Source: an uncultured Saprospiraceae bacterium
GTDB taxonomy: Bacteria; Bacteroidota; Bacteroidia; Chitinophagales; Saprospiraceae
DNA length: 37,351 nucleotides
Reading direction: 5' to 3'
NCBI GenBank assembly: GCA_947311465.1
Contig: CAMZLN010000096.1
Coordinates: forward strand, 1-37,351
The first letter of the stretch is position 1. Every line of letters begins with the position of its first letter. Positions 9,063 to 15,910 of the stretch are shown here, one piece after another. Both the position numbers and the translations under genes were made by a program. The notes beneath the pieces were generated by a model. The model had not been told where the DNA came from. It saw only the letters and a program-made list of their open reading frames with translations, and did not search any database.

Positions 9063-9491
9063 ATGCGTTCATTAATTTTCCTTTCAATATTTTTTATATT
9101 CAGTTGTACGAATAACAGTACGACCCATAAAAAAGCATCCATTCCTAAATGTGCTGATATTAATAAAAATGAAATTCTTAAAAATAGCCCTTGGGATTCG
9201 AAAGAATATTTCAATGAAATGACCAATTTATTGTACAAAGAAAAAAATGTTCGATTTTACTATGATGGGAGAATCATGAAAAATGGAGCTACTTTTTTTA
9301 TAGTAAGATGTGTTGGCAAAGATTTTTGTGGAGATATATTTTTGTATTTAGGAGAAGGTGATTCCAATTCTGAAATTTTGTTATTGGATGACAGTGAGGG
9401 TGCAGAGCTTATCGGATTGCAGTATCACATGGAAGATTTGAAGTATAAATTGCATTTTATTTATGATTCAGTTGAAGAAATCAGAAAATAG
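9063..9491 (+). CDS. Small predicted lipoprotein, unknown function
   Basis: This 142-aa protein starts with a short signal peptide and a lipobox cysteine at residue 15 (FIFSCTN), so it should be a membrane-anchored lipoprotein outside the cytoplasm. The rest is acidic and beta-strand-like with no motif I recognise. A TATCTTTG box (9040-9047) lies at a suitable distance upstream as a -7 element. Its TAG stop is directly followed by the stop codon of the convergent protease gene, with no base between them. Being on the other strand, it is unlikely to be a member of the gasdermin operon, though it lies in the same accessory patch. Confidence 0.6.
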   Translation: MRSLIFLSIFFIFSCTNNSTTHKKASIPKCADINKNEILKNSPWDSKEYFNEMTNLLYKEKNVRFYYDGRIMKNGATFFIVRCVGKDFCGDIFLYLGEGDSNSEILLLDDSEGAELIGLQYHMEDLKYKLHFIYDSVEEIRK

Positions 9492-10364
9492 TTAGTTTTT
9501 CAATAATTGCGGAATATTACTTCCACTGATTCCTTGCATCATGATTGCATTTCTTCCTAGCTTGTAAGCAAAATCGATATCCCTTCCAGCTCCAAGTGCA
9601 TCATAGAATGCTACAGAAAATTTGATAGCGGCATCATCAGGCATGGCACGATTCATACCAATAACATTAGGAATAAATTTGACAATTGATTCAGCTTGCG
9701 TGGTTGAGTAGCAGGCATTCAATAATACACATTCTATAGAGTCTGCAAATAAAGAAAACAATTGAGCAATTGCATCGCCATCCACCAATTGTTGGTTTCC
9801 ATCTCCATTTTCAAAAACGAGCCCTTCATCCCCTTCTCCATGTCCAGAAAAATGCACAATGTGTGGAGATTCATCGAGAAGATATCGCCTTAAATCTTCG
9901 ACTCTCACCGCAAGTTTTGTAATCAATTTAAATTTATCTCTATGTTGAGAAAGTCTTAGTCCAGTTTCAATATTTCTTACTTCTTCATCAATTTTCAATT
10001 TCTGAGTCCCCTTGGGATTGACACCTAAAAAAAGAATAGTCTTAACATCTGAGTCATTTTTTGGAATAGGAGGAGTAGCGGCAACTGTCCCTGTAGAAGT
10101 GTCATTTGCAATCCAATTATCTTCAACATCATCCAATAAACTTAAAAGAGCATGAGCAATTCTATTCTGATTCATATTTGCATTAGCTTGAGCAATAATC
10201 CCCATATTTACTTCTCTTTCCAAAGCGTTAATTCGAGACATTTGGAGGATAAGCGTATTATGCAAATCATCGTCCTTATCTTTAGCTAAAGCCATAAAAT
10301 CTTTTGCTGCCTTTTTGAGTTTACCATTTATAATAAGGTCTTGAATAGATTTTTTATTAATCAT
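9492..10364 (-). CDS. EAD11-like/CHAT caspase-like protease, gasdermin-associated
   Basis: This 290-aa predicted protease has two parts. Residues about 1-85 form a helical domain (SIQDLIINGKLKKAA, then LILQMSRINALEREVNMGII and NRIAHALLSLLDD) matching the effector-associated domain EAD11, a death-like adaptor that pairs with the same domain in other proteins. After a Thr/Pro-rich linker (88-104), residues 108-290 form a CHAT domain with catalytic His175 in HFSGHGEG and Cys218 in LLNACYS. The start is ATG at 10364, overlapping the gasdermin stop in ATGATTAA and implying coupled translation; the frame opens further upstream inside the gasdermin gene. The neighbour is its likely substrate. The CHAT call is strong; EAD11 is from remembered pattern. 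Confidence 0.85.
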   Translation of the reverse strand: MINKKSIQDLIINGKLKKAAKDFMALAKDKDDDLHNTLILQMSRINALEREVNMGIIAQANANMNQNRIAHALLSLLDDVEDNWIANDTSTGTVAATPPIPKNDSDVKTILFLGVNPKGTQKLKIDEEVRNIETGLRLSQHRDKFKLITKLAVRVEDLRRYLLDESPHIVHFSGHGEGDEGLVFENGDGNQQLVDGDAIAQLFSLFADSIECVLLNACYSTTQAESIVKFIPNVIGMNRAMPDDAAIKFSVAFYDALGAGRDIDFAYKLGRNAIMMQGISGSNIPQLLKN

Positions 10365-11148
10365 TATCACTAATTTGAATAAATTTGTCTTTAAGGAATT
10401 CGAATTGTGGTGCAGATGCAGATTCGCCACGAACTTTATTGATTTCTCCAGAACTCAAGGAAAAACTTAGTTCCTTCCAAGGAGTAAACCAAGATCTATT
10501 ATTTCGAATTTGTGCCGCTTTTATGCCGATAGCCAAATTGGTATCTCCTTCATAAATAATTTTAGCTTTATTTTCGGTAGATCTTTTCAAAGCAGCGTTT
10601 GCTTCGACTACTTTTTCAATTTCTGGACCATCAATTTTAAGGGATGCGTCATTTGAACCTAGCGCTTCAATACTAAATGATTTACTTTTCAGTACATCTG
10701 TCACAACATATATCTCGGAATCTTTCAATCTATCTTTATATCCTTGAGATTTTTCTTGAACATTAGCATCGTTTAGAAAAATATCCAATTGCAATAAATT
10801 AGTAGAATCCAATTGCGCATCCAAAAAAGAAAAGCTGATATTATTCGCGTTATTAAATGCAGATTCAAAACCAATTGATTTGGGCAAAAATCCTTTCAAA
10901 AGGCTCAAACTAAGCTTCATATCTACTTTTTTATCCAACAATCCACCTATTTCACTAGGAACGGGTTGATCTATTTTGTTTTCTGGAAGCTCTTCCGTTT
11001 TTTTAATAAACAAATCTGTGATATTGCCAACTGGGATTAAATGTCCTGTTTGATCTTTTGCAAATAAGTCGAGAATATGGATTGGACGAGGCATTTTTAC
11101 GAAATTGAAACCATGCTCACTGAGTAATTTTGATAATCTATCTGACAT
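10357..11148 (-). CDS. Bacterial gasdermin (pore-forming cell-death effector)
   Basis: This 263-aa protein fits the bacterial gasdermin family, which is held inactive by a short C-terminal tail and forms large inner-membrane pores after a protease removes it. Family traits recalled: the start LLSEHGFNFVKMPRPIHILD (residues 8-27), GHLIPVGNITDLF (35-47), SEIYVVTDVLKSKSFSIEAL (144-163), and AKIIYEG followed by LAIGIKAAQIR (195-215). Length is typical. A flexible stretch, EINKVRGESASAP (235-247), precedes a short tail (248-263) and is a reasonable cleavage zone. No cysteine exists anywhere, so the N-terminal palmitoylated cysteine reported for several relatives is missing. It is the first gene of a two-gene operon with the CHAT protease. 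Confidence 0.8.
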   Translation of the reverse strand: MSDRLSKLLSEHGFNFVKMPRPIHILDLFAKDQTGHLIPVGNITDLFIKKTEELPENKIDQPVPSEIGGLLDKKVDMKLSLSLLKGFLPKSIGFESAFNNANNISFSFLDAQLDSTNLLQLDIFLNDANVQEKSQGYKDRLKDSEIYVVTDVLKSKSFSIEALGSNDASLKIDGPEIEKVVEANAALKRSTENKAKIIYEGDTNLAIGIKAAQIRNNRSWFTPWKELSFSLSSGEINKVRGESASAPQFEFLKDKFIQISDND

Positions 11149-11525
11149 TTTCCTTGGTTTTAAGAGTTGGAAGATGACACAATATAAATATTTTTTTTAA
11201 TAATATTTAATAAGGGGATGAAATTGTGTGATTTGTCTTTAAGTGCGTTAATATTTTTTAGAAAAATATATCTTAAAAATAAAGGAGTAAAATCTTCCAA
11301 GGCTTACCTAAATATTCAAGAACATTCTTAAATTTGGATATTTTTTATCATCTTGAATAAAAATCAAAAATATAATAATTGTAAAGAAGTATTTTAAGGT
11401 GGTGGTCTAGCCCCCTATAAATCAGACAAAATATGATATTGCTATTTCTTTTTTCTCGCCCAGGCATATTTCTTTTTTAGGGCTTCATCTTTTATCACTT
11501 ACAAAAGAAAACTAGATCCCAATTA
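11149..11525. other. Intergenic region upstream of the gasdermin operon
   Basis: This 377-bp gap is AT-rich and should hold the minus-strand promoter of the gasdermin-protease operon, but no clean TTTG / TAnnTTTG pair is visible; the nearest match is TATATTG on the minus strand near 11180. No open frame looks real. The right part may be eroded transposon DNA, since the adjacent plus-strand frame is a transposase tail. Confidence 0.4.
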
Positions 11526-11906
11526 ATGATAGGTATGAAACGAACAGAAAAACGGGAAGATATCTTTTATGAGATACTAGAATATTTGTGGTACGGATTG
11601 ATAGAAGAAGCAAAGAAAAGTATTGAAAATATACCTAAGACGGAAGTGAAACACCAAAAAGCTTTAGACATACTAGTAGGGTATATTGAAAGACAAAAAG
11701 AGCTAATCCCTAATTATGGTCTAAGAAAACGTATGGGTGTAGAGAAAGAAAATGATAGATTAATAGCCCACAGACAAAAGAAAAATGGAATGAGTTGGTC
11801 TAAAAAAGGATCTAACGCTTTGGGAGTGTTGCAAATGCTAAAATTAAACAATCAAATTAAAAGCTTCCATAAAACAGGAATCTTCGATTTTAAATGGGTT
11901 GCATAA
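11526..11906 (+). pseudogene. C-terminal remnant of a DDE-type transposase
   Basis: The 126-aa frame resembles only the C-terminal end of insertion-sequence transposases of the ISKra4/UPF0236-like type: a GYIERQKELIPNYGLRKRMG segment (about residues 51-70), then KENDRLIAHRQKKNGMSWSKKGS (split by family pattern ND..I..RQKK..M.W...G) and a final helix. The catalytic N-terminal and central parts are absent, and no terminal inverted repeats are obvious around it. It is therefore called a decayed fragment, next to the gasdermin operon and convergent with crcB. The exact family is uncertain; it could also be a small free-standing protein derived from a transposase. Confidence 0.5.
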
Positions 11907-11931
11907 ACCACTTGCACAGGTGGAATTTATT

Positions 11932-12297
11932 CTATGAAAACGATCCAATTTTCACCCCCAAAAATACCACCAAAACCCCAACCACTAAACTCGTCAAAAC
12001 ATAAATCAGCGCAGAAGAAACATTTCCCAACTTCAATAACTCTAAAGATTCCGCTGAAAAAGTGGAAAAAGTGGAAAAGCCTCCACAAAATCCAGTCATT
12101 AATAGTAAATTGGTATTCTGAGAAAGCCCATTTTTAAGATTGACCCCTATAAGAATGCCTAAAATAAGACTAGCGATAATATTGGCAATAAATGTTCCTA
12201 TTGGAAAGGATGTAGTTGTAGAAGTAAAATACAAAGAAACACCATATCGAGCCATTGCTCCAATCCCACCACCTAAGAAGACTATCAAAAATTTCAT
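11932..12297 (-). CDS. crcB: Fluoride channel FluC/CrcB
   Basis: This 121-aa inner-membrane protein with four hydrophobic helices exports fluoride as an antiparallel dimer. The family signatures are GGGIGAMARYG at the N-terminus and GFCGGFSTFSTF (about residues 69-80), which contains the Phe-box and pore residues. Length is normal for the family. It lies 28 bp downstream of the wecA-like gene on the same strand, so it is probably co-transcribed with it; there is no room for a fluoride riboswitch in between. Confidence 0.95.
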   Translation of the reverse strand: MKFLIVFLGGGIGAMARYGVSLYFTSTTTSFPIGTFIANIIASLILGILIGVNLKNGLSQNTNLLLMTGFCGGFSTFSTFSAESLELLKLGNVSSALIYVLTSLVVGVLVVFLGVKIGSFS

Positions 12298-12325
12298 AAT
12301 TGCAGATTGAATGGGATTTTATAAA

Positions 12326-13411
12326 TCAGGATATTTGTCGTTGTTGAACCTTTTTTTGAGAAGCAATACTCAGTAAGCTAGACAAAGTTATAGCTAAGCC
12401 TAAAATTAAAACAATTAAAACAACTGGACTTAAAAATTGAAAATATATAGCCACTAAAATAAACAATATGTTCGTGATAATCAAAACAATTGTTGACTTA
12501 GTATGCGAAAATCCAAAATCTAGCAGCATGTGATGAATATGTGTTCGATCTGGACTGAAGGGTGATTTCCCTTTTATTGCTCTTTTTGTAAAAACTCTCA
12601 ACGTATCAAACAAAGGTAATACTAACACTCCAACAGCGATCGCAGGCCCAACTTTAAACGCATATTTACCATATTTTTCAAATGCTGAACTGTCTTGAAT
12701 AATGAAATCATTGACTTCTAAAAATTTAATAGCTAAAATAGATGCAATTAACCCCAATAATAGAGAGCCCGTATCTCCCATAAATATTTTCGCTGGAGTA
12801 TAATTGTATTTTAAAAAAGCAAGTGACGCACCTGCAAGACTATAGGCAACAATCGCAAGTTCAAGTCTATCTACAAAGAAAAACCATGTTCCAAAAGAAA
12901 TTGACATGATGATTGCGAGACTTCCCGATAGACCATTAATGCCATCAATAAGATTAAATGCATTGATAATCACCAAAATTGTAAAAATAGAAAGACCTAT
13001 ACTTATTGCATAAGGCAATTCGTGAATTCCTAGAAATCCATAAAAAGATGTCAGCTGAACATGGGAAAGAAAAACCAAAATTGCCGCAGCAAATAATTCT
13101 CCCATCAATTTTGTTTTCGGAGACATGGGTAAAATGTCATCTTTTGCACCAATCAGGAAAATGATAATAAAACTGCATAAAATATATTGCAAATCACTAA
13201 ACACATTGAAAGGAGTCCACATAATTATCGAAAAAATAACGCCAGAAAAAATGCCAATACCTCCAAGCGAAGGTGTTGCTTCTGTATGCGCACGTCGATC
13301 ATCATCAGGATTATCACACAAATGCTTTACCTTTGCGATATGGATGATCGAAGGTATGGCGAAATAGGTCAGCGTGAAAGCTGTAATAAAGCTTAAAATT
13401 ATATTGTACAC
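12326..13411 (-). CDS. wecA: Undecaprenyl-phosphate GlcNAc-1-phosphate transferase family (WecA/TagO-like)
   Basis: This 361-aa inner-membrane glycosyl-phosphotransferase has about ten helices and attaches a sugar-1-phosphate to undecaprenyl phosphate, the first step of a cell-surface glycan. Family motifs are DRRAHTEATPSLGG (about residues 39-52), GAKDDILPMSPKTK, NLIDGINGLSG, FMGDTGSLLLG and the His motif HIHHMLLDFG. The last is typical of the WecA/TagO/WbpL branch rather than MraY. The start is GTG at 13411; an in-frame TAA lies four codons upstream and no other start codon comes between. The promoter boxes sit so close that the transcript may begin at the GTG. The symbol is by family; the exact donor sugar is unknown. 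Confidence 0.88.
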   Translation of the reverse strand: MYNIILSFITAFTLTYFAIPSIIHIAKVKHLCDNPDDDRRAHTEATPSLGGIGIFSGVIFSIIMWTPFNVFSDLQYILCSFIIIFLIGAKDDILPMSPKTKLMGELFAAAILVFLSHVQLTSFYGFLGIHELPYAISIGLSIFTILVIINAFNLIDGINGLSGSLAIIMSISFGTWFFFVDRLELAIVAYSLAGASLAFLKYNYTPAKIFMGDTGSLLLGLIASILAIKFLEVNDFIIQDSSAFEKYGKYAFKVGPAIAVGVLVLPLFDTLRVFTKRAIKGKSPFSPDRTHIHHMLLDFGFSHTKSTIVLIITNILFILVAIYFQFLSPVVLIVLILGLAITLSSLLSIASQKKVQQRQIS

Positions 13412-13415
13412 AGTG

Positions 13416-13446
13416 CAAAGTTATGCAAACTATATTGCATTACAAA
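13416..13446 (-). promoter_or_regulatory. Bacteroidota-type promoter of the wecA-like gene
   Basis: Read on the minus strand, TTTG (13446-13443) and TAACTTTG (13423-13416) are separated by 19 bases, a full match to the -33/-7 consensus TTTG / TAnnTTTG. The -7 box ends only four bases before the GTG start codon at 13411, which would place the transcription start at or next to the start codon. Confidence 0.7.
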
Positions 13447-13570
13447 AAAGAGTAATATTTATATCGTGATTTTTATTCAAATAATGATAATTATTAGTAC
13501 GAATTGTTTAAATACATGTTTAATAATATGTAATTTTGTAAATATTATTAGAATTAAAAAATAAAGTCTT

Positions 13571-14053
13571 ATGAAAAATGTATTTTTAGTAGTGTTTGCT
13601 GTTTTGTTAATATCGTCGTGTACCAATAAGTATGAGAAAGCATGGGGTGGATCTATAGGTGTTTATGGCGAGAAATTTAAAGCAAAGAATGCTGTTCCTT
13701 ATTCAAGTTTAGTGGGTAAAATGAAATCTACAGATAAAGTTGACGCTGTTGTAACTGCTACTGTCGAGTCCGTATGTCAAAAGAAAGGATGTTGGATGAA
13801 TTTGGTTTCAGACAATCCAAATGACCCTCCTATGTTTGTGAAATTCAAGGATTATGGGTTTTTTATGCCAAAAGATTGCTCGGGAAAACATGTAATTATG
13901 AAAGGAGTTGCATCGAGAGAAGTAACTTCTGTAAGTGAATTGAAGCATTATGCGGAAGATGCAGGAAAAAGTAAAGAAGAGATAGATGCTATCACAGAAC
14001 CTAAGGAAGAATTAACTTTTTTGGCTTCAGGGGTTATTTTATTTAAAAAATAA
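13571..14053 (+). CDS. DUF4920 family lipoprotein
   Basis: This 160-aa protein has a signal peptide with a lipobox cysteine at residue 17 (LISSCTN) and a body typical of DUF4920: VESVCQKKGCWMNLV with two conserved cysteines, and MFVKFKDYGFFMPKDCSG with a third. The fold is thought to resemble OB-type domains and the cysteines may bind a metal, but the function is not established. It diverges from the wecA-like gene; a TAATTTTG box at 13531-13538 could serve as its -7 element. The family call is secure, the role unknown. Confidence 0.85.
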   Translation: MKNVFLVVFAVLLISSCTNKYEKAWGGSIGVYGEKFKAKNAVPYSSLVGKMKSTDKVDAVVTATVESVCQKKGCWMNLVSDNPNDPPMFVKFKDYGFFMPKDCSGKHVIMKGVASREVTSVSELKHYAEDAGKSKEEIDAITEPKEELTFLASGVILFKK

Positions 14054-14152
14054 TCTGCTTCATATTTTATGAGTGCGTGGTAGGTTTTGATTTTGAATCA
14101 TTCCATTACCGCTATTCTTGAAGTAAGATACAAACTACGCTGCGTTGTTGGT

Positions 14153-14200
14153 CGAAATAAATTTCATTTGTCTTTTTAAAGTCCGATGAAATTTATTTCG
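14153..14200. repeat. Inverted repeat with perfect 15-bp arms
   Basis: CGAAATAAATTTCAT (14153-14167) and ATGAAATTTATTTCG (14186-14200) are perfect complements around an 18-base loop. The right arm is also the start of the first 59-bp tandem unit, and versions of it recur at 14245-14259 (one mismatch) and 14348-14362 (identical). Confidence 0.8.
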
Positions 14201-14298
14201 TTATAGTACATATGAAAGCATCCGTGCATTCGTGGCACAGTCTGATGAAATTCATTTCGTCAAATATGTATGAAAAGCATCCGTGCATCCGTGGCATT
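14181..14298 (+). repeat. 59-bp tandem repeat, two units plus a partial third
   Basis: Unit 1 (14181-14239) and unit 2 (14240-14298) align over their full length without a gap in spacing, differing by about a dozen substitutions. Each begins GTC(C/T)GATGAAATT(T/C)ATTTCG and ends GCATCCGTGCAT(T/C)CGTGGCA. The start of a third unit appears at 14346-14370. Confidence 0.8.
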
Positions 14299-14396
14299 TT
14301 ATATTACAAAGGACATTATTTTCAACAATAAATCTTATTTTTAACCGATGAAATTTATTTCGCCATAGTTTGATAAGTATACGTTGTTGCATTTTA

Positions 14397-14442
14397 TTTT
14401 TTATTTTATCCATAATTTGCAGTTTGAAATAGGAGTTTATCT
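14397..14442 (+). repeat. 46-bp core fragment of interspersed element
   Basis: This block differs from 2829-2874 (inside copy A) at only two positions; both contain ATTTTATCCATAATTTG and AATAGGAGTTTATCT. The inverted-repeat ends of the element are absent here, so the family appears modular or this copy is truncated. Confidence 0.75.
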
Positions 14443-14556
14443 CGATTGTTTATGCGTTTATCGTATTGAATAGAAAAAACATCAGACATTATGCAATTAA
14501 TAAGATTTGCTTTCATTATAATTGTATTATTAAAGTATAATCAAATATAAAACGTT

Positions 14557-14814
14557 ATGGCTACCAAATACAAAACAACTCCTTTCTTTAGATTTCTTCT
14601 GGCAATGATTATCATTGTGCCGCTTGCATATTTCGGAGCTTCATTTTATAGAGGTGAAAATCCTGTAGAAAATATTAAAAAATCAATTGATCGACAACCA
14701 TCCAATAATGCTTCTCAAAATGATATCATCAGAGAACAAAACAAGTTAATCAAGCAATTGGAAGCCCAAATTAAAGATAAGGATAGAGAAATTTCAAAAT
14801 TAAAGGCTAGATAA
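14557..14814 (+). CDS. Small single-pass membrane protein with coiled coil
   Basis: This 85-aa protein has one transmembrane helix (about residues 12-28), a short linker, and a charged C-terminal helix with heptad-like spacing (REQNKLIKQLEAQIKDKDRE, about 59-78). It resembles a short membrane-tethered coiled coil. I do not recognise the family. It lies 81 bp ahead of serA on the same strand but need not be co-transcribed. Confidence 0.6.
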   Translation: MATKYKTTPFFRFLLAMIIIVPLAYFGASFYRGENPVENIKKSIDRQPSNNASQNDIIREQNKLIKQLEAQIKDKDREISKLKAR

Positions 14815-14895
14815 GATTGTTTAGGAATAGTTTTTGATTAAAAATGGATTTAATGTTGAAAAATGATTTAAATTTGTATTTTTCTAAATAACAGT

Positions 14896-15849
14896 ATGAT
14901 TATGATAAAGATTTTAGCAAATGATGGTATTCATCCAAAAGGACAAGAATTATTGGAAGCAAGTGGTTGCAAGGTAGATACAGTAAAAATCCCACAAGCT
15001 GATTTACCAAAAGAACTTCCAACCTATGATGTCATTATTGTGCGAAGCGCAACCAAAGTCAGAAAGGAATTGATTGATCAATGTCCTAATTTGAAGGTGA
15101 TTGCAAGAGCTGGTGTAGGACTTGACAATATTGATGTGGATTATGCTAAATCTAAAGGTATTGCTATTTATAATACACCAGGTGCTTCTTCAAATGCTGT
15201 GGCAGAATTGGTTTTTGGTCATTTCTTAACTTTAAGTCGTTTTCTTCAAGATGCCAATCGACAGATGCCAACTAATGGTGATAAAACTTTTAAAGATTTA
15301 AAAAAATCTTATTCAAAGGGTTCCGAATTGAAGGGCAAAACTCTAGGTATTATTGGTTTTGGGCAAATTGGAACTGAAACAGTTAAAAAAGGTCTTGGAT
15401 TAGGAATGAAAATTATTGCTTTCGATCCTTATGTGGAAACGAAAGATGTTGAACTTGAATTTTTCGATGGTTCTAAGAAAACATTCGAAATTAAAACAAG
15501 TACCATGGATGAAGTCCTAGAACAAAGTGATTTTATTTCTCTGCATGTTCCTTCTTTAGGACAACCGCTCATCAATAAAGAAGAATTTGATCAAATGAAG
15601 GATGGTGTTATTTTGGTTAATGCTTCTCGGGGTGGAATTATCAATGAAGTTGACTTGATTGATGCTCTAGATTCTGGAAAGGTAATGGGGTGTGGTTTAG
15701 ATGTGTTTATGAATGAACCAACTCCTAAACAAAGCCTTTTGCAACATGCTAAAATGTCGCTCACTCCTCATACGGGTGCTTCTACCAAAGAAGCTCAAAC
15801 TAATATTGGAGTTGAATTGGCTACTAAGATTTTAGCTCATTTTAAATAA
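14896..15849 (+). CDS. serA: D-3-phosphoglycerate dehydrogenase (short form)
   Basis: This 317-aa cytoplasmic enzyme oxidises 3-phosphoglycerate with NAD as the first step of serine synthesis. The Rossmann motif is GIIGFGQIGTE (about 151-161), and the catalytic set is Arg245 (NASRGG), Glu274 (NEPTP) and His292 (TPHTGAS). The length corresponds to the form without the C-terminal ASB and ACT domains, so allosteric serine feedback through ACT is not expected. Related 2-hydroxyacid dehydrogenases share this fold, so another substrate is possible; RAGVGLDNIDVD and the overall pattern favour SerA. The start is ATG at 14896, with a second in-frame ATG at 14902. TAAATTTG at 14869-14876 may be the -7 box. 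Confidence 0.88.
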   Translation: MIMIKILANDGIHPKGQELLEASGCKVDTVKIPQADLPKELPTYDVIIVRSATKVRKELIDQCPNLKVIARAGVGLDNIDVDYAKSKGIAIYNTPGASSNAVAELVFGHFLTLSRFLQDANRQMPTNGDKTFKDLKKSYSKGSELKGKTLGIIGFGQIGTETVKKGLGLGMKIIAFDPYVETKDVELEFFDGSKKTFEIKTSTMDEVLEQSDFISLHVPSLGQPLINKEEFDQMKDGVILVNASRGGIINEVDLIDALDSGKVMGCGLDVFMNEPTPKQSLLQHAKMSLTPHTGASTKEAQTNIGVELATKILAHFK

Positions 15850-15910
15850 AATACGCCAAAAACATTAAGCAATACATCTTATTGGAAATTCTTCATTAAA
15901 ATGTATTGCT

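Larger units (their letters stand above)
14054..14556. other. Repeat-rich non-coding gap
   Basis: No gene is visible in these 503 bp. The stretch holds an inverted repeat (14153-14200), a 59-bp tandem duplication (14181-14298) with a third partial unit near 14346-14370, and a 46-bp fragment of the interspersed element (14397-14442). It looks like a place where mobile or repeat DNA has accumulated. Confidence 0.65.

Noticed and set aside
9063-9491. Lipoprotein as an immunity or third component of the gasdermin operon
   Set aside because: It is convergent, has its own probable promoter and has no similarity to known partners; proximity alone is weak.
10365-10430. Longer N-terminus for the CHAT protease starting at 10430
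   Set aside because: The extra 22 residues would be read out of frame within the gasdermin coding region and do not look like protein; ATG at 10364 gives the adaptor domain its natural start and a typical stop-start overlap.
11526-11906. The 126-aa frame as a sensor for the gasdermin system
   Set aside because: It is on the opposite strand and its C-terminal pattern fits insertion-sequence transposases better than any recognition domain.
12298-12325. Fluoride riboswitch ahead of crcB
   Set aside because: The gap to the upstream gene is 28 bp, too short for the riboswitch plus expression platform.
14181-14298. Tandem repeats considered as a CRISPR array
   Set aside because: Only two full units lie back to back with no unique spacers, the whole 59 bp is repeated, and no cas gene is present.
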